From the NCBI GenBank assembly GCA_003008705.1, contig PDUO01000029.1, positions 11,321 through 75,320 on the forward strand: a DNA stretch of 64,000 bases. The letters are read 5' to 3'. This DNA comes from Pezicula radicicola (Eukaryota; Ascomycota; Leotiomycetes; Helotiales; Dermateaceae). The notes under the pieces are model-generated. The model was not told the DNA's origin. It saw nothing but the letters and a program-made list of their open reading frames with translations, and searched no databases. Below, piece by piece: positions 35,072 through 48,826 of this stretch. The position numbers and the translations under genes are program-made. Each line of letters opens with the position of its first letter. The stretch's first letter is position 1.

Positions 35072-37030
35072 ATGGCAGAAACACCAATGGCCATCCAGAC
35101 TGGGGCACATTTGCACCCAGGCCTCGAACAGACTGTCAGCAAACAATCTGGTCATAATGTTCCACCAGCTGAATTATTAGCAGACGAGGCGGATGCTATG
35201 CTCTTGGGTAAGTACAAGCACTTCACTTCTTTTTGAGTCCTTTTCTAAGATCCTCAGCCAAACTGGGATACAAGCAAGAACTTCGCCGCAATTTCACTCT
35301 GATCGAAGTCTTTGGCATTGCTTTCAGTATCATGGGCCTCCTTCCTTCAATAGCATCCACTCTATCCTTTTCTATTCCTGCAGGACCAGTTGGCATGGTT
35401 TGGGGCTGGTTTGTTGCTAGTGCCTTCATATTCGTCGTCGGTATGGCTATGGCCGATCTTGGATCTGCTATGCCAACATCCGGTGGTCTTTATTGGTGGT
35501 AGGTCTTGGCTAAAAAGGCTCTAGGTGAGTAAGTGTAGCTAAGTTTTACCAATAGGACTCATTACTTTGCGTCGCCGAAGACGCGAAATGCCTTGAGTTT
35601 CTTAGTTGGATACTCGAATACATTAGGTATGTTTATCCATCTAAACAGGAGACTGTTTATTGTTCTTTTCATTGAATCCTCCTTTTTGCTTTCAATTAAT
35701 ATTTTTATATTAGGCCTGGTTGGCGGACTCTGCAGTATTGATTATGGTTTCGCCTTAATGTTCTGTGCTGTGTAAGTGTTCTAACACCATTTAAAGTCAA
35801 TTCTAACCAACTCTCAGTATCGTTGTTGCTCGTGACGGAAACTGGACTCCTTCCAATGGCGTCGTATATTCGGTCTTTCTGGCGTGCGTCCTCTGCCATG
35901 GCATCCTCGCTTCCACGCTCTCAAAAATCATGGGCAAGCTACAAACCGTTTTCGTAGTCATGAATCTAATCCTCATTCTTGCAACCATAATCGCTCTTCC
36001 AGTTGGCAAAAGACTATCATCTGAACGTAATGATGCTTCATATATCTTTGGCCATACCGATAACCTCACAACGTGGCCATCCGGATGGGCATTCATGCTA
36101 AGCTGGCTAAGTCCAATCTGGACTATTGGTGGCTTTGATAGTTGCGTCCACATGAGCGAAGAGGCTTCTAATGCCGCTAAAGCCGTACCGTATGGGATAA
36201 TGATGAGCATAGGCTCCTGCTGGATCCTTGGTTTCATCATTTTAATTGTGATCGCTTCCTGCATCAACCCAGATCTCGAAGCCGTACTCGGGTCTTCCTT
36301 CGGTCAACCAATGGCCCAAATTTATTATGATGCCGTTGGCAAGAAAGGAACCCTAGGCCTCATGGCCTTGCTTTTCATCGTTCAATTCTTGATGGGCCTA
36401 TCAATTCTCGTTGCAGCTTCAAGACAATCTTGGGCCTTCTCCCGCGATGGGGCGCTCCCTTTCTCCTCTTTCTTCCGACCTATCTCTAAGAGATTTGGAT
36501 ATATCCCCCTCCGCGCAGTATGGGGTTGTGTCTTCCTTGCTGCCATCCTCGGTCTGCTCTGTCTCATAGCACCAGCAGCCGCCTCGGCTCTATTCTCCCT
36601 AGCCGTAGCAGGAAATAATCTTGCATGGGGAACGCCTATCTTCTGCCGTGTAGTCCGGGGTCAACACAAATTCACGCCTGGACCATTCTACACTGGAAAG
36701 TTTTCTATACCCATCGCATGGACGGCAATAATCTTCCTCATCTTCGGTATAATCCTTGCTATGTTTCCATCCAGTGGACCAAATCCAACACCCGAGAGTA
36801 TGAATTATACTGTTGTTATAAATTGTGCTGTTTGGGGCGGTGCTTTGGCGTATTATTTTATCGATGCGAGAAAGTGGTTTACGGGGCCCAAGACGACTAT
36901 TAATGTTGAGGGGATGACTGAGGAACAGCAGGTGGTTCTTGCTGGTGAAGGTCTTGATATTCCGGATTTAGAAGCGACGACGGCGAAGGGTGAGAATAAG
37001 GAGATCCAGGTCGGAAACGATTCTACCTAG
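35072..37030 (+). CDS. APC-superfamily amino-acid/GABA permease
   Basis: Plasma-membrane H+-coupled permease of the amino acid-choline transporter group (UGA4/HNM1-like). Exons 35072-35207, 35258-35498, 35556-35626, 35714-35771 and 35818-37030, 572 residues. After a ~45-residue cytosolic head comes LGYKQELRRNFTLIEVFGIAFS, the family's helix-1 signature. GPVGMVWGWFVAS, MADLGSAMPTSGGLYWWTHYF and DSCVHMSEEASNAAKAVPYG (the conserved amphipathic loop) follow. About twelve hydrophobic segments are visible, then an acidic tail. Introns cluster in the first third of the gene. The pattern best fits GABA or general amino-acid uptake, but choline or polyamine substrates cannot be excluded. Confidence 0.9.
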
Positions 37031-38465
37031 TTTGGTTGGAAATCACTAGATTACTAACAAATTGCAATTGCTCTTTTAACGTATAAACGCACTTAATTAC
37101 TATATAGATATTTTATAGCTTACTATTTTAGAAGACAAGTAATAAGTAGTTATTAGGACCTATCTGCACACCTAATCACCAATAACGTAACAGCCGTAGA
37201 TAACTATAAAATTCTCATGCGCTGAACGTAGCGTATTGATTTTGTATAAACACTAGCTTGCTTGGCTTGCTATAACCAATATTTGAGCGCTTAACACACC
37301 ATATATTATCCTCGCCATTTTTCCCTAACAGAATTTCGTATCACCACCTATTTACCAAGTCACTAATCCTCCTAGGCGTCCACGCGACCTCGGCTCCTCA
37401 TCCTCCCTCTAAAGGCCGTACTTCAACCACAGATACTGCTCAAGTACCGCAGTGCACGGTCTCATCTCCGGCTTGGCCTTCGGCAGATTAGACTTATTTG
37501 AACGAGATGCTTGGTCATAGGACATATTTAAGCTTATTGATTTGTTAACGCAAGCGAGCATAGCATGGGGAAAGTTGTCGTATATGCAGCAAAATCTATT
37601 TTCCTTGGTCTACAATGTAACTATAGTTTCTCGTTGCAAGAAAGGAAGTTGACTCTTATCTACTGAACATGCGTGACATGCTATCGTGAACGCCAAGCTG
37701 CTGTCGGCAGAGAGATGCAGATGCCAATATTATCGATTACAACAATACGGCTATGTAAGTAGCTCGAAATATCTAATTGGCTGTTAGAAGCTTCATTTCA
37801 AATTAACAATACTGCTCAGATCAGATATCGCTATCGCTACAAGCCGGTCAGTGCCCGTTGCGTGATCGTAGTGTTCGGTCATCGCCATCTTCCAGATCTT
37901 GGCTACTTGGCAAGTACATCTGAGGATCGTGTTCCCTGATTCTTGGACATTGCTTGGTCTTTTTAAGCACTATCAACGGGCGCTTAAGTCAGCCTATCTA
38001 GCCAAGTTGTGAACCTTATATTTCTTCCTTCCTATTCCTATCTCGCCAAGTTATCCTTGGTCGTTTATTAATGTTTAGTGTCTTGTGTGTTTCTTGAGTA
38101 CTTCCTTTTTCACTGACTTTATGGTCCTTCCAGCGAACTGTGGGGGGTTACCACTCTAACAACTTTTTGTTCTAGTGCATCTAATCACATCTTCTCCGTA
38201 AACTTTTTTATCTAGAGATTGTTAGCTTCCTAATCTGTGACCACTGCTCCGTCTTCATGGTTCTTGTGCTGTCTTGTGTAATATCACGTTGCGATTGCAA
38301 TAATTGCAATCAGTTTCAATTCCTAAGGAGTCCTTTGCATTTCTAAGGTTGCGGAGCTCAAAAACAAATATAAATACTATAAACATATCGCCGTGATTTC
38401 AACATCACCATCATCTCCTTCCATTCGTTCACCCAAGATATCCCGCCATCATTCAGTTGCCCGCC
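37031..38465. other. Intergenic with moderately AT-rich sequence
   Basis: No gene recognised. 37080-37300 is AT-rich. The last ~100 bases hold the subtilase core promoter. Confidence 0.3.
38370..38377 (+). promoter_or_regulatory. Candidate TATA box for the subtilase gene
   Basis: TATAAATA lies 96 bases before the ATG at 38466, a usual spacing for a strongly regulated fungal secreted-enzyme gene. Supported only by position and sequence. Confidence 0.35.
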
Positions 38466-40151
<1,686 letters not shown>

Positions 40152-42175
40152 TCGTCTTGTGAGGCGATATATTTTACGAATGCGATGGTGGAAGGGCTGG
40201 GGAGGTGAGGAAGCAGCCTTGCGGTTTGAGACGATGGTACAGATGAAGTTATTTATAATGCAGTGTAAAAGCTGAATGAACAGAATTAACGATATCAACT
40301 TGCTAGGGTTAAGGATTATGACGACGAACTTATGACCCGCTTGAATTAAGGGAATCATGCCAAAAAAAAACTATAAAAAAAACTAACTTAACAGAAGTAA
40401 CTTAAATTTTGACTAACTTTCTTGGCGTGGGTAATTCAGTTACCTGGAGTAATTCACTTTCTGGTGAGTATCTTAGTATTTTTGGGAGGGAATTCATGAA
40501 ATTGAGCCTTTCATGAGCTCGTGGTACAAATCTCGGCCAGCGAAGACGGATCTCCTGCCTATACGCGGCGCTGGCTACGAACTATTGATGCTTTCAACAA
40601 GTATTCATCTAAGCTAAAGGAGAACGCAGTCCTTGTGGCAACTGACTATACTCGTACAAGTATATGTTGTAATGTAGAATAGTTATCGTAACGTGGCCTT
40701 CTATATACTACTCGAACCACTTATAACACTAACGACTAACGATCCGACGACAGGCGAGTCCTTCTAGAGACAATCGATGCGACTGAGAGTATACACGAGA
40801 GGAATACAAGGCGTGTAGAGGAGGGTTATTACTTCGTAGGTAGATTAGTATCGAGTTATAGTCTACCCCGGTCGTAGGGGGTTATAGTCAATAGGCCCTA
40901 TTACTTATATATAGAGAGTAACTAGCTAGTTATACACTTTAGTTTAAATTGCTTGCTAAGGTTTATAAAGGCACTACGACACCGTAGGATCAGGGACCTA
41001 GGGCTGTTTATAAAGAAGCTCGTCTTTTCCCCTTGTGGTTTTGGTATTCTTTATAGATAGGACTTTGTATCAAAAGATCTTAGCTTAGCATGTCCCTTTA
41101 CCCTTCGAGAGGTCTCTTAGACGCAAGTAAATATTATCATCATCATCGTCGGTATAAATCTCCGTCGTGTTGATAAGACTAGCTGCAGAGAAGTGTACTA
41201 GATTCGAAGTTAGCCATCACCAATTTTAAAAAATAAAAAATATTAAACGACTAGCTCTAATTTCTATCCTTTCTCAGTATTGGAAAATTAGGGTTTAACC
41301 CTAAAACTTATCCTTCGACAGTAGTAGCAGACTGCTTATGTGTATCACTATTTTGCGAAGTCAGGCCGTCGGTATGTGCTTCCGAAGGGTGAATCCCGGT
41401 AGGATTCATTATATACTTTCTGATCTTCATCCAGCCCTATGGTAACTTTTTGAACGGTTCCGAAGATATTCCTTCAGATGCTGCAAGGAATCTTAGCGAG
41501 CGATTACCGAGCTAAGACAAGATGTGAAAAGGGGGGAGATTCGGTTATGGTAGGTGAAACTCTAAACCTTCTACCCTACTGTAGATATACTTTTTAAGCT
41601 AGATGTTAACCAAATCACGTGGTTTGACCACCACACAAACCTGGAATATACAAAACTCTCGATATAGTGAAAAATGACTCTTGTGAAGGACTTCTTATTT
41701 CATTTAATATATAAGCCTGCAGAAGCCAATTTGCTGCAGTATTCAAGCTTGCAGCTGATCAGTTCAGCATCCTACACTTGAAGGCGACGGCGTCAGAAAG
41801 CAGACGCATTACAGTAACTTATTTGATAGACGTCTATAACTTCGGACTAGAAACGTTTGAGATACTACCTTGGAACACCTGTGTAGCAGATTGCTCTGAT
41901 AGAACACAAACGTTCCCACTAATTTCTTACGGAAGGTTTTAGGTCATGGCTTGATTGATCAGTCGGCGATAAAATCGAACCATTGATAATCACAAAAGTT
42001 GCGGGACACTGGTTGGACCATAGATTTCCGATTCCTTGTTGCTATTTCTTAATTGTTTGTTGTACATGGTATATTAGTTTCCCCCTAAGTGAATTTAATA
42101 CGGATTTGCGCCCTGCCTAAAGAAAACCGCTTTTGTAATGAAATTAATATATACATGGATAATGAATTATGTTAG
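40152..42175. other. Intergenic, partly AT-rich, probably old repeat sequence
   Basis: No coding sequence recognised. 40660-41000 and 41230-41300 look like decayed repeat DNA. A TTAGGGTTTAACCCTAA palindrome, formed by two opposed telomere-type units, is at 41288-41304 as a single copy. Confidence 0.35.
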
Positions 42176-43560
42176 TCAACCAGTTGTGTTGACAACAGTA
42201 GTCTTCATGATCCCATGTTGTCTCCATGACGCGCCATCCTCATCACTACTCATATCGGCTAATTTACTCTCACTGTTATTCCATCCGGGTTCCTTCGACA
42301 GTGGTCCAGCTGGTTCCGCTCTCACTCGGCTTGAAATATCATGTTTACCATTTTGTCTCTCCAGGTCATCGTCTCTCTCACTCCCAATTACCGTCGTGAC
42401 TCCACGGCTCGTTCCGATATCGCTTCTCAGCCCAAATTCTTCGATGCCTCCTTTGTCTTTGCTGCGGATGTAACCGCTTTTTGAGGGGCCGTCGGATTTT
42501 GGCCAAGGGTTGCTTGAGCCTCCACGCGATGAGGTGCCGCCCATGAGTTTGCTCCTGGAGATCCACGTTCTGACCAGAGGACGGAGAGTTGCGACAGCAG
42601 AGGCTGTTAGGCCAATGCCTGTTTCGGCTGTGGACCACACTGCTACATCTGTGGTAGCGTATAGAAAGTCTGCTTGGTTTGCAAGACCTTTGATATAGGG
42701 AATGCGGATGATTGTAGCAGTTGAAGCACTGTTTTAGTTAGCCAAATCTCCTTTGATGGTGCTTGAAGAAGAACTGACACTGCACCAACAGCAAGAATCA
42801 ACGCGACAGAAAGTTTTGTACGAGGATTCATCTGTAAGTTCCAGACCATGAAGATAGGAAGAATGCCTAGCGTCCAGTCTACCAAACAAGAAATTGCTGA
42901 GTAGGCGTAAGTGGCGTCAACAGTGATTGTTGGGTTGATACACGTCCCCTTTCCTCCAGTATATCGTGTCCAGAAGTAGGCAGACGGACGGCATTGTAGC
43001 ACGAAAAGAAAAAAGAAGAAAGCGCTGTAAATCTCGGCTAGACCAACTACTGCCCAGATGATGGTTTTGTGTATTTTCGCAACTGCGATTCGTAGCAAGA
43101 AAATGCCAACACTAAATTTGAGAGCCATGTTGGCTAGAACGTAGACGGGCTCACATGCCCACCACCACTATATTTTGTTAGTAAGGAGTTACGTCTATAA
43201 GAAATAACAGGTTACGGACCTTCAACCCGACAGGAATTTCTGCCGGAGGAAGTACAGCGGCATGTTGACCTGTACCATGATGGACACCCGCAATAGAAAA
43301 AGTACAATAGAAGATGAAGAAGACCTGCAGTAGTTGATGTCAGTGAATGTTTAGATGAACCTCTCAACTGGTTTGATAACAGCAGAATATCTGAATGTGC
43401 ATACCCATGCGATGAGAGCACACCAGTCATCCAATCCAAAGCTCTTGACGATAATAACCCTACAGTAACATCTCAGGATAATAGCTATTGTGCTCAAGGC
43501 GACAAACAACCCCGCAACTCCACTGACTTGAGGACCACGATCAGCTGGCTTCACCGTCAT
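42176..43560 (-). CDS. Rhodopsin-fold integral membrane protein (PTH11/SAT-like family)
   Basis: Seven-transmembrane protein of the large fungal rhodopsin-domain family, often GPCR-like; ligand unknown. Exons: complement of 43405-43560, 43220-43324, 42779-43167 and 42176-42728, 400 residues. Helix 1 is GVAGLFVALSTIAIILRCYC, followed by the family's FGLDDWCALIAW. After two introns comes WWWACEPVYVLANMALKFSV, then FFFLFVLQCRPSAYFWTRY, CLVDWTLGILPIFMVWNLQM and the C-terminal TGIGLTASAVATLRPL before the last helix ends. A ~130-residue Ser/Asp-rich cytosolic tail follows, as is usual for this family. The exon 3/4 join (GAV-ASTATIIRIPYIKGL) requires the GTCAGT donor at 42778. Confidence 0.88.
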
Positions 43561-44255
43561 GACAATGGATTGAAATAATGACTCTGAAGAAGGGGAGGAA
43601 ACAAGGAATGAGGGAAAATGTCGGCGTGGTGCACAAAAGCCAGAAAAGAGGGTCGCGCCTATTCATACAGAAAACTCGGTTTACATATATTTTCCATCAT
43701 ATCGGTTGTGTCCGTAACTGTATACCGTCCTTACCAGCTCTGGAGTTCCGCACCGAGCTAATACCTGGCCTGACATGTCGATCAGGAGAAGCCTGCGAGG
43801 CCTGTGAGCGAGAGGTGGGTACCTGGTATCCTCGCTCTCTCCCTGTTAGAGCGAATGAGCCACGGCCTTTTCTACAGTAACCAAATGCAGCGCCGGCAAC
43901 TAGGGATTTTGAGGTCCCTGGAAAGAATTACTGGGTGTCCAGTTTGTCTGACATCCCGTCTTTCTGGAATCTCCACTAGCTTGGCTTAGGAAGCACGGAA
44001 AGTACATGGCTTATATCGAACGTGCAGTAGGCGAAGTGGAGTAATTCTGAAGCTATGCCTATTTCTCACTATTATCCCGTCAACCGCGGTATCTAGCGCT
44101 GCATGTGTAAGCTCTTTGTGAGGCGACACACCTCTTTTGTACTGTAAAGAGATCATCCAACTTGTACAAGGAGATCCTTGAAACTGAGTATGCATTGTGA
44201 TTCTGTACATACATCAGATAACAGAAATCGGAAGCCTTCGGATTCTTTGTCTGTA

Positions 44256-44295
44256 ACAGAGAAGATGGGGTACAGAGAAGACGGGGTACAGAGTA
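44256..44295 (+). repeat. 16 bp tandem repeat, 2.5 copies
   Basis: ACAGAGAAGATGGGGT occurs twice in tandem with one C/T difference, followed by a partial third copy. Confidence 0.7.
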
Positions 44296-45380
44296 GAAGT
44301 CAGTGGTGAATTCTTTATTTCGGAGTTATTCATTTCACCGAGTACGGCTGTACGAGGCGTAAACATGTACTTACTTAGTAACAGCCCACCAGTTTCGATA
44401 CGTAACCTACCGGTATTACTCCCCGGTTGCACCATCCAGGGGTTTAAGCGATGAAGAGCTTTAATGATCCCACAAAATCATCGGCAATCGGATTTCCTTT
44501 TATGAGATGTTGCGCATCGGATACTTAACACGTGAGATCATCTACCGCGGCGCAGTAATTTCCACATCGCATGAACCTAGCATGTGCGCAATGTCGACAA
44601 ATCTAGAATTAAATCGGAGGTCTCACATTTCACCAAATATCTTGATAGAAAAACTATGGGTCTAGTACTACCTAAATCTTAGCTCTGTTATGTACCTGTA
44701 CCAGAGTAGTATCAACTAGATGCTGGAAGGTGGGGGGGCCGTTAGCGGTGCAACACCCCCCTTTCGTAGTGCACAAATCCCAGCACCAGTGTACCCAAGG
44801 ACTTTAGATCGAAAAGATTTGCAACGTCTTTTCCTCTTTGGAATAATAGGTCCTGTATCATATTTTCCCCTGCATTGGTGCATCAGATAAGGACTCTATC
44901 TTCGCTCCGTCCCTTAGTCAGGTACTGATCTCTAAAGGGCCCCCAATGTAAGAATGCTGATGGGTCGTACGATACCTTCAATTGCCGACCATCAATACCT
45001 CTGGTCTCTTCGAAACTAGAACAACATATGACAACTCGTGAAATCAGTGGTCGCGATGTCGCGACTTGTAACAAAATGCAAGAGTATACCGGAATATACG
45101 GAAATTCTAGTCTGCATAATGCATGTAACAGCCAAGTGAAGAACCTGCAGAGTGCGATACAAACAAAACTTTCTGCATGTTCTAGAATCTAATGCTACAG
45201 TGCTGACTTTTTCCATCCGGATGAATCCCGGGGTTGGAAAATAGAGAACTCTAATCATGGCGACATGGTCTACTGTATGAGGGTAAAGACATTATTCGAT
45301 AAGGAACTCCTTTGTATAACAACAGAGAGTTATTTAATATTATGGAGGGGAGAATGCAAGAGTATTAACAAACGGCAACT

Positions 45381-45416
45381 GCCATGATGCCATGATGCCA
45401 TGATGCCATGATGCCA
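45381..45416 (+). repeat. 8 bp tandem repeat GCCATGAT, ~4.5 copies
   Basis: Four exact copies followed by GCCAT. Not coding. Confidence 0.85.
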
Positions 45417-47297
45417 TCTGGAAATTAGAGTTTATTTTCTTGGTACCGACGTGGCCAGGGTGTTCCTGCAGAAGCAGTCTGTCACATTTTTTGATGTCGA
45501 ATCATTTCTCAATCTGATATGAGGGTCTACGATGGGATTTGATCAGTGCAATCAAAACAGTGACCTGGTTCCAGGATCGTGGTAAGTCTCACACGAATCC
45601 CAGAGAAGGTGAAATGAGAAAAAGCTAAAACTGCAAACATTTTGTTTATCGATTTGTTTTCTAAAACTAATTTTATTCGTTAGGCTGTGTGTCTTGGCAA
45701 AGGGAGCTGCTAGCTCTCCACGTTCGGCGCTCAAGTACGGTATTGCGACTTGAGACCTTTAAGAGGTACGCTAATGCCCAAACCCAACGCTAGACAGCAG
45801 AGGAAATGACTGGCATTAGAGTATTGATATCAAAGACATTTGGACAACGCATACTCAGGAAATGCCGGCACATCTGAGAGCAACATTACGCAGCACTGCA
45901 CAGCGCAAGATAAATCAGGCTAAAGATACGGCAAAAATGAGATGTACGAGAAGCATTAGTGTACCAGAGAACGAAAGTGCTGTCCTCAATTGCCGATGAC
46001 TTTAAACCAAGCACGTTGCAGTTTCTCCTCCAGACCTTGGTAATGAACGCTCTAAAAGTCAGAGCTATTGATTTTTGCGTATGCCCCTTTGTTTCCAAAA
46101 TAGACATGATCAACAGCAAACAACAAGGCTAAGTTCGTCCAAGCTTAGAAGGTGATGGCCATTTCAAGAGAAACAAGTTTCATGTCTACATATATTTGTT
46201 AATTACAATAGCTTAGAGAGCGGGTATTACAACTTCCGGCTCATCTGCTATTGTAACTGCCGTCAAGTTCCTAAAGCGACGTAAGTCAATTAGCATAGTA
46301 CTACGTAATTGAGTGTATTCCAAAGAGGTGCATGTTAGCTCGAAACTATTTGGAATGCGTATGTACATTACACGAAATGCTAACAATTATAACAATTTGT
46401 TGTCCGTTTGTTTAGTTTCCATTAGGTCTTTGTCTGAGATACACCTTTAAACGAATTAGTTCTTGATTCTCTTCGGATATAATTTTGCAGTCCTCGTCGT
46501 TAAAATAGGCTAATAACCCCATTTCCTGCAGCTGGTTGCAAACCTCGAAAACTTAGGGGTCAACTTAGGCCACACCTTATGGGGATGTATTCGGTCCTAA
46601 GTTGGTTTTGGACGTTTGTGGCAGGTGCCTCGTACGTAGTTGCATAATGGAGAATTCCCCCCTTGGGCGAGGGATCTATTTTTCTAGCGTAATGATTATC
46701 TACCCGCCAGAAGAACACATTAATGCACATGACTCACGGTAAGGGAAGGTAGTTCATTACTTACTCTCGTCCCTGACGTCGAAGTTCAGGAGAGAACGAG
46801 GAATCTCCGCCGTTGTTAAGCTCCTATTCGTGATCTACTCTTAGTGCTTACACACTGAAGCTTGGTGAAAATTTGTGAAGAACCGAGTGAACGCCACCAA
46901 CGCCACCATGTCAGGGGCACTGCCTCGGTTTCTGAAGGCCTCAACCTTTAGCAGTCAACACAAGCCCCCGGTTTTATATCTTCATTTTCAAAAATCGCAA
47001 AGACTGATCACTTACCAGTAAAGTAATTTCTAATGTAGAAGAAGTAAAAATCTATACAGGAGACAACGGTGACAGAAGGACCGTGATCAAGCTGAATGCA
47101 TGACCAAATGAGTCACGCCGAAAGGGCGTAGCTGCAGCAAAGGGGCGTAGCCGCAGCCTATTGCCCTTCTCTTTTGGGTATATCTTCAACCATAAGTACC
47201 TACCAATTTCCTACATCTCCATTTCTCATCAAACTCTTTCCCCATTCCGTCTTCAAGCCTACCGCTCAATCAATCCAAACCCAAAAGCACTCACAAA

Positions 47298-48053
47298 ATG
47301 ACCGCTCCAACGTCCTCCACCAAACCTGAAATCCTAATCCGGCAAGCAAACCTCTCCGATATTCCCATAATGGCCCACCTAGCCAGCACCGCCTACGCCA
47401 AGTCGCCCGTAAACAACTTCCTCTCACCCAACGCATCCAAGTACCCAGAAGACGTTGAACGAAAATTCCGCCAAATCAATCATTCACGATATGTAAACCC
47501 ACGAAATCTAAACATTGTTGCTTGTTTGGTTTCCTCCCCTTCCGAACCAGTTGCATATGCGCAATTCAAACGGCTAGGCGACGATGAAGGAGCGAAGAAG
47601 TATTTATCAAGTAGAGGATTGATGGAGAGGCTATGGTTATGGCTATTAAGCTGGTATTTCCTCATCGACAATTTTCAAAACCGGATATGGCCAGATCGAA
47701 GCGTCAGCATCCAAAACGTCCAATTGTTCGAATCGTGGGAATCTCACGATACTCAAAGGTATTGGAGTGGTGTTCCGGAGAGGGGAAATAGATGGCATGC
47801 TCAGAGTGTGGTTGTTGGACCTGGGTTTCAGGGATTAGGCATTGGGAGGAGGTTGATGGGTGTGGTTTTGGAGAGGTGTGAGAGGGAAGGTGTGTTTTGT
47901 GGGTTGGCTGCTAGTACGGCTGGTCAGAGGTTGTATCGGAAATTGGGGTTTGTTGATCTGGGGGACTTTTATTCGAGGGTTCCTGATGAGGGGCCTGAGG
48001 ATAGAGCCGGCGGTCATATGCTTTGGAGCCCGAGTGGGAGGAAAGGATCTTGA
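47298..48053 (+). CDS. GNAT-family N-acetyltransferase
   Basis: Single-exon gene, 251 residues, predicted acetyl-CoA-dependent acetyltransferase with unknown acceptor. The N-terminus begins with the typical IRQANLSDIPIMAHLASTAY helix. The acetyl-CoA pyrophosphate loop is VVVGPGFQGLGIGRRLM (Q-x-x-G-x-G), followed by a helix and AASTAGQRLYRKLGFVDLGD, the usual motif B. A ~50-residue insert rich in Trp lies in the middle (around MERLWLWLLSWYFL). There is no signal peptide. It resembles the many fungal puromycin- or polyamine-acetyltransferase-like proteins of about this size. Confidence 0.88.
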   Translation: MTAPTSSTKPEILIRQANLSDIPIMAHLASTAYAKSPVNNFLSPNASKYPEDVERKFRQINHSRYVNPRNLNIVACLVSSPSEPVAYAQFKRLGDDEGAKKYLSSRGLMERLWLWLLSWYFLIDNFQNRIWPDRSVSIQNVQLFESWESHDTQRYWSGVPERGNRWHAQSVVVGPGFQGLGIGRRLMGVVLERCEREGVFCGLAASTAGQRLYRKLGFVDLGDFYSRVPDEGPEDRAGGHMLWSPSGRKGS

Positions 48054-48826
48054 CTGAATGATGGATCATACAACTGTGGAGCGTGTTCCGGATGCTGCAC
48101 TTAACCCAATAAACAGTTGAAGTCAAGCACTGCTTTTATAACGCCTAGAAATTGGAAGCTTTCTTTTTCCATCTTCGGAACGACTTGCTATCATCTCATA
48201 ACATAAGCCAAGTAATACGAGACTATTAGGTTGGAGTTCATTTGACTTTGCAGGACATTTACTTCAGACTTAACTAACTTCCAATCAATGAATGATAGAG
48301 GTATGAACTTGTGACAATCTATTATGTACTGTTATTGCTGGCCTGAATTAACTTATCATGCAAACTAATTTCTAGCGCAAGAATAATATATGCTCTAGTT
48401 GCACTTAGGCGCAATCGCTTGTACCTCACTTAACCTTGATATTTACCTGTCTTGAGGTAGTATTCATAGAGGCTACTTACGCTAGGCATCTAGATGTATT
48501 GATAAGGTCAAGCACAGAAACATATAAACCAAAGTCACTTATATAAAATAACCTATTTTAAATAAGTTACTAAGTTGCCCAACCTACCTCTGAAGGTAAC
48601 TAAAAGAAAGATAATTGTATACCTATCTTGTTAAATTTCTAGCAGAACTCACGTGCTCTCCGTATCACGAGCAGCGCAACAGTGACGAATAAGAGTTGCC
48701 CATCCCAAACAGGAAGGCGACAACGTCGCGGATATCCTCACGCCTGTGGCGTCTTACGTCCCTGAGCGACTGCCTTAAAAAATCTCCTCAAATAAAAGAC
48801 ATCTTGATCAAAGAAACGCAATAGAA
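48054..48826. other. Intergenic, no supported gene
   Basis: Promoter side of the hydrolase at 48827. AT-rich 48500-48640. Nothing recognised. Confidence 0.3.

Larger units (their letters stand above)
43561..47297. other. 3.7 kb gene-poor region
   Basis: No exon chain or domain found on either strand. Small repeats: two and a half copies of a 16 bp unit at 44256-44295, about four and a half copies of GCCATGAT at 45381-45416, and two near-identical copies of AAAGGGGCGTAGCCGCAGC at about 47121-47158. Several 60-100 codon frames are present but none is convincing. Confidence 0.4.

Noticed and set aside
40662..40937. Possible solo LTR starting TGTTGTAATG and ending ATACA
   Set aside because: No target duplication and no second copy in the window; TG...CA ends alone are too weak.
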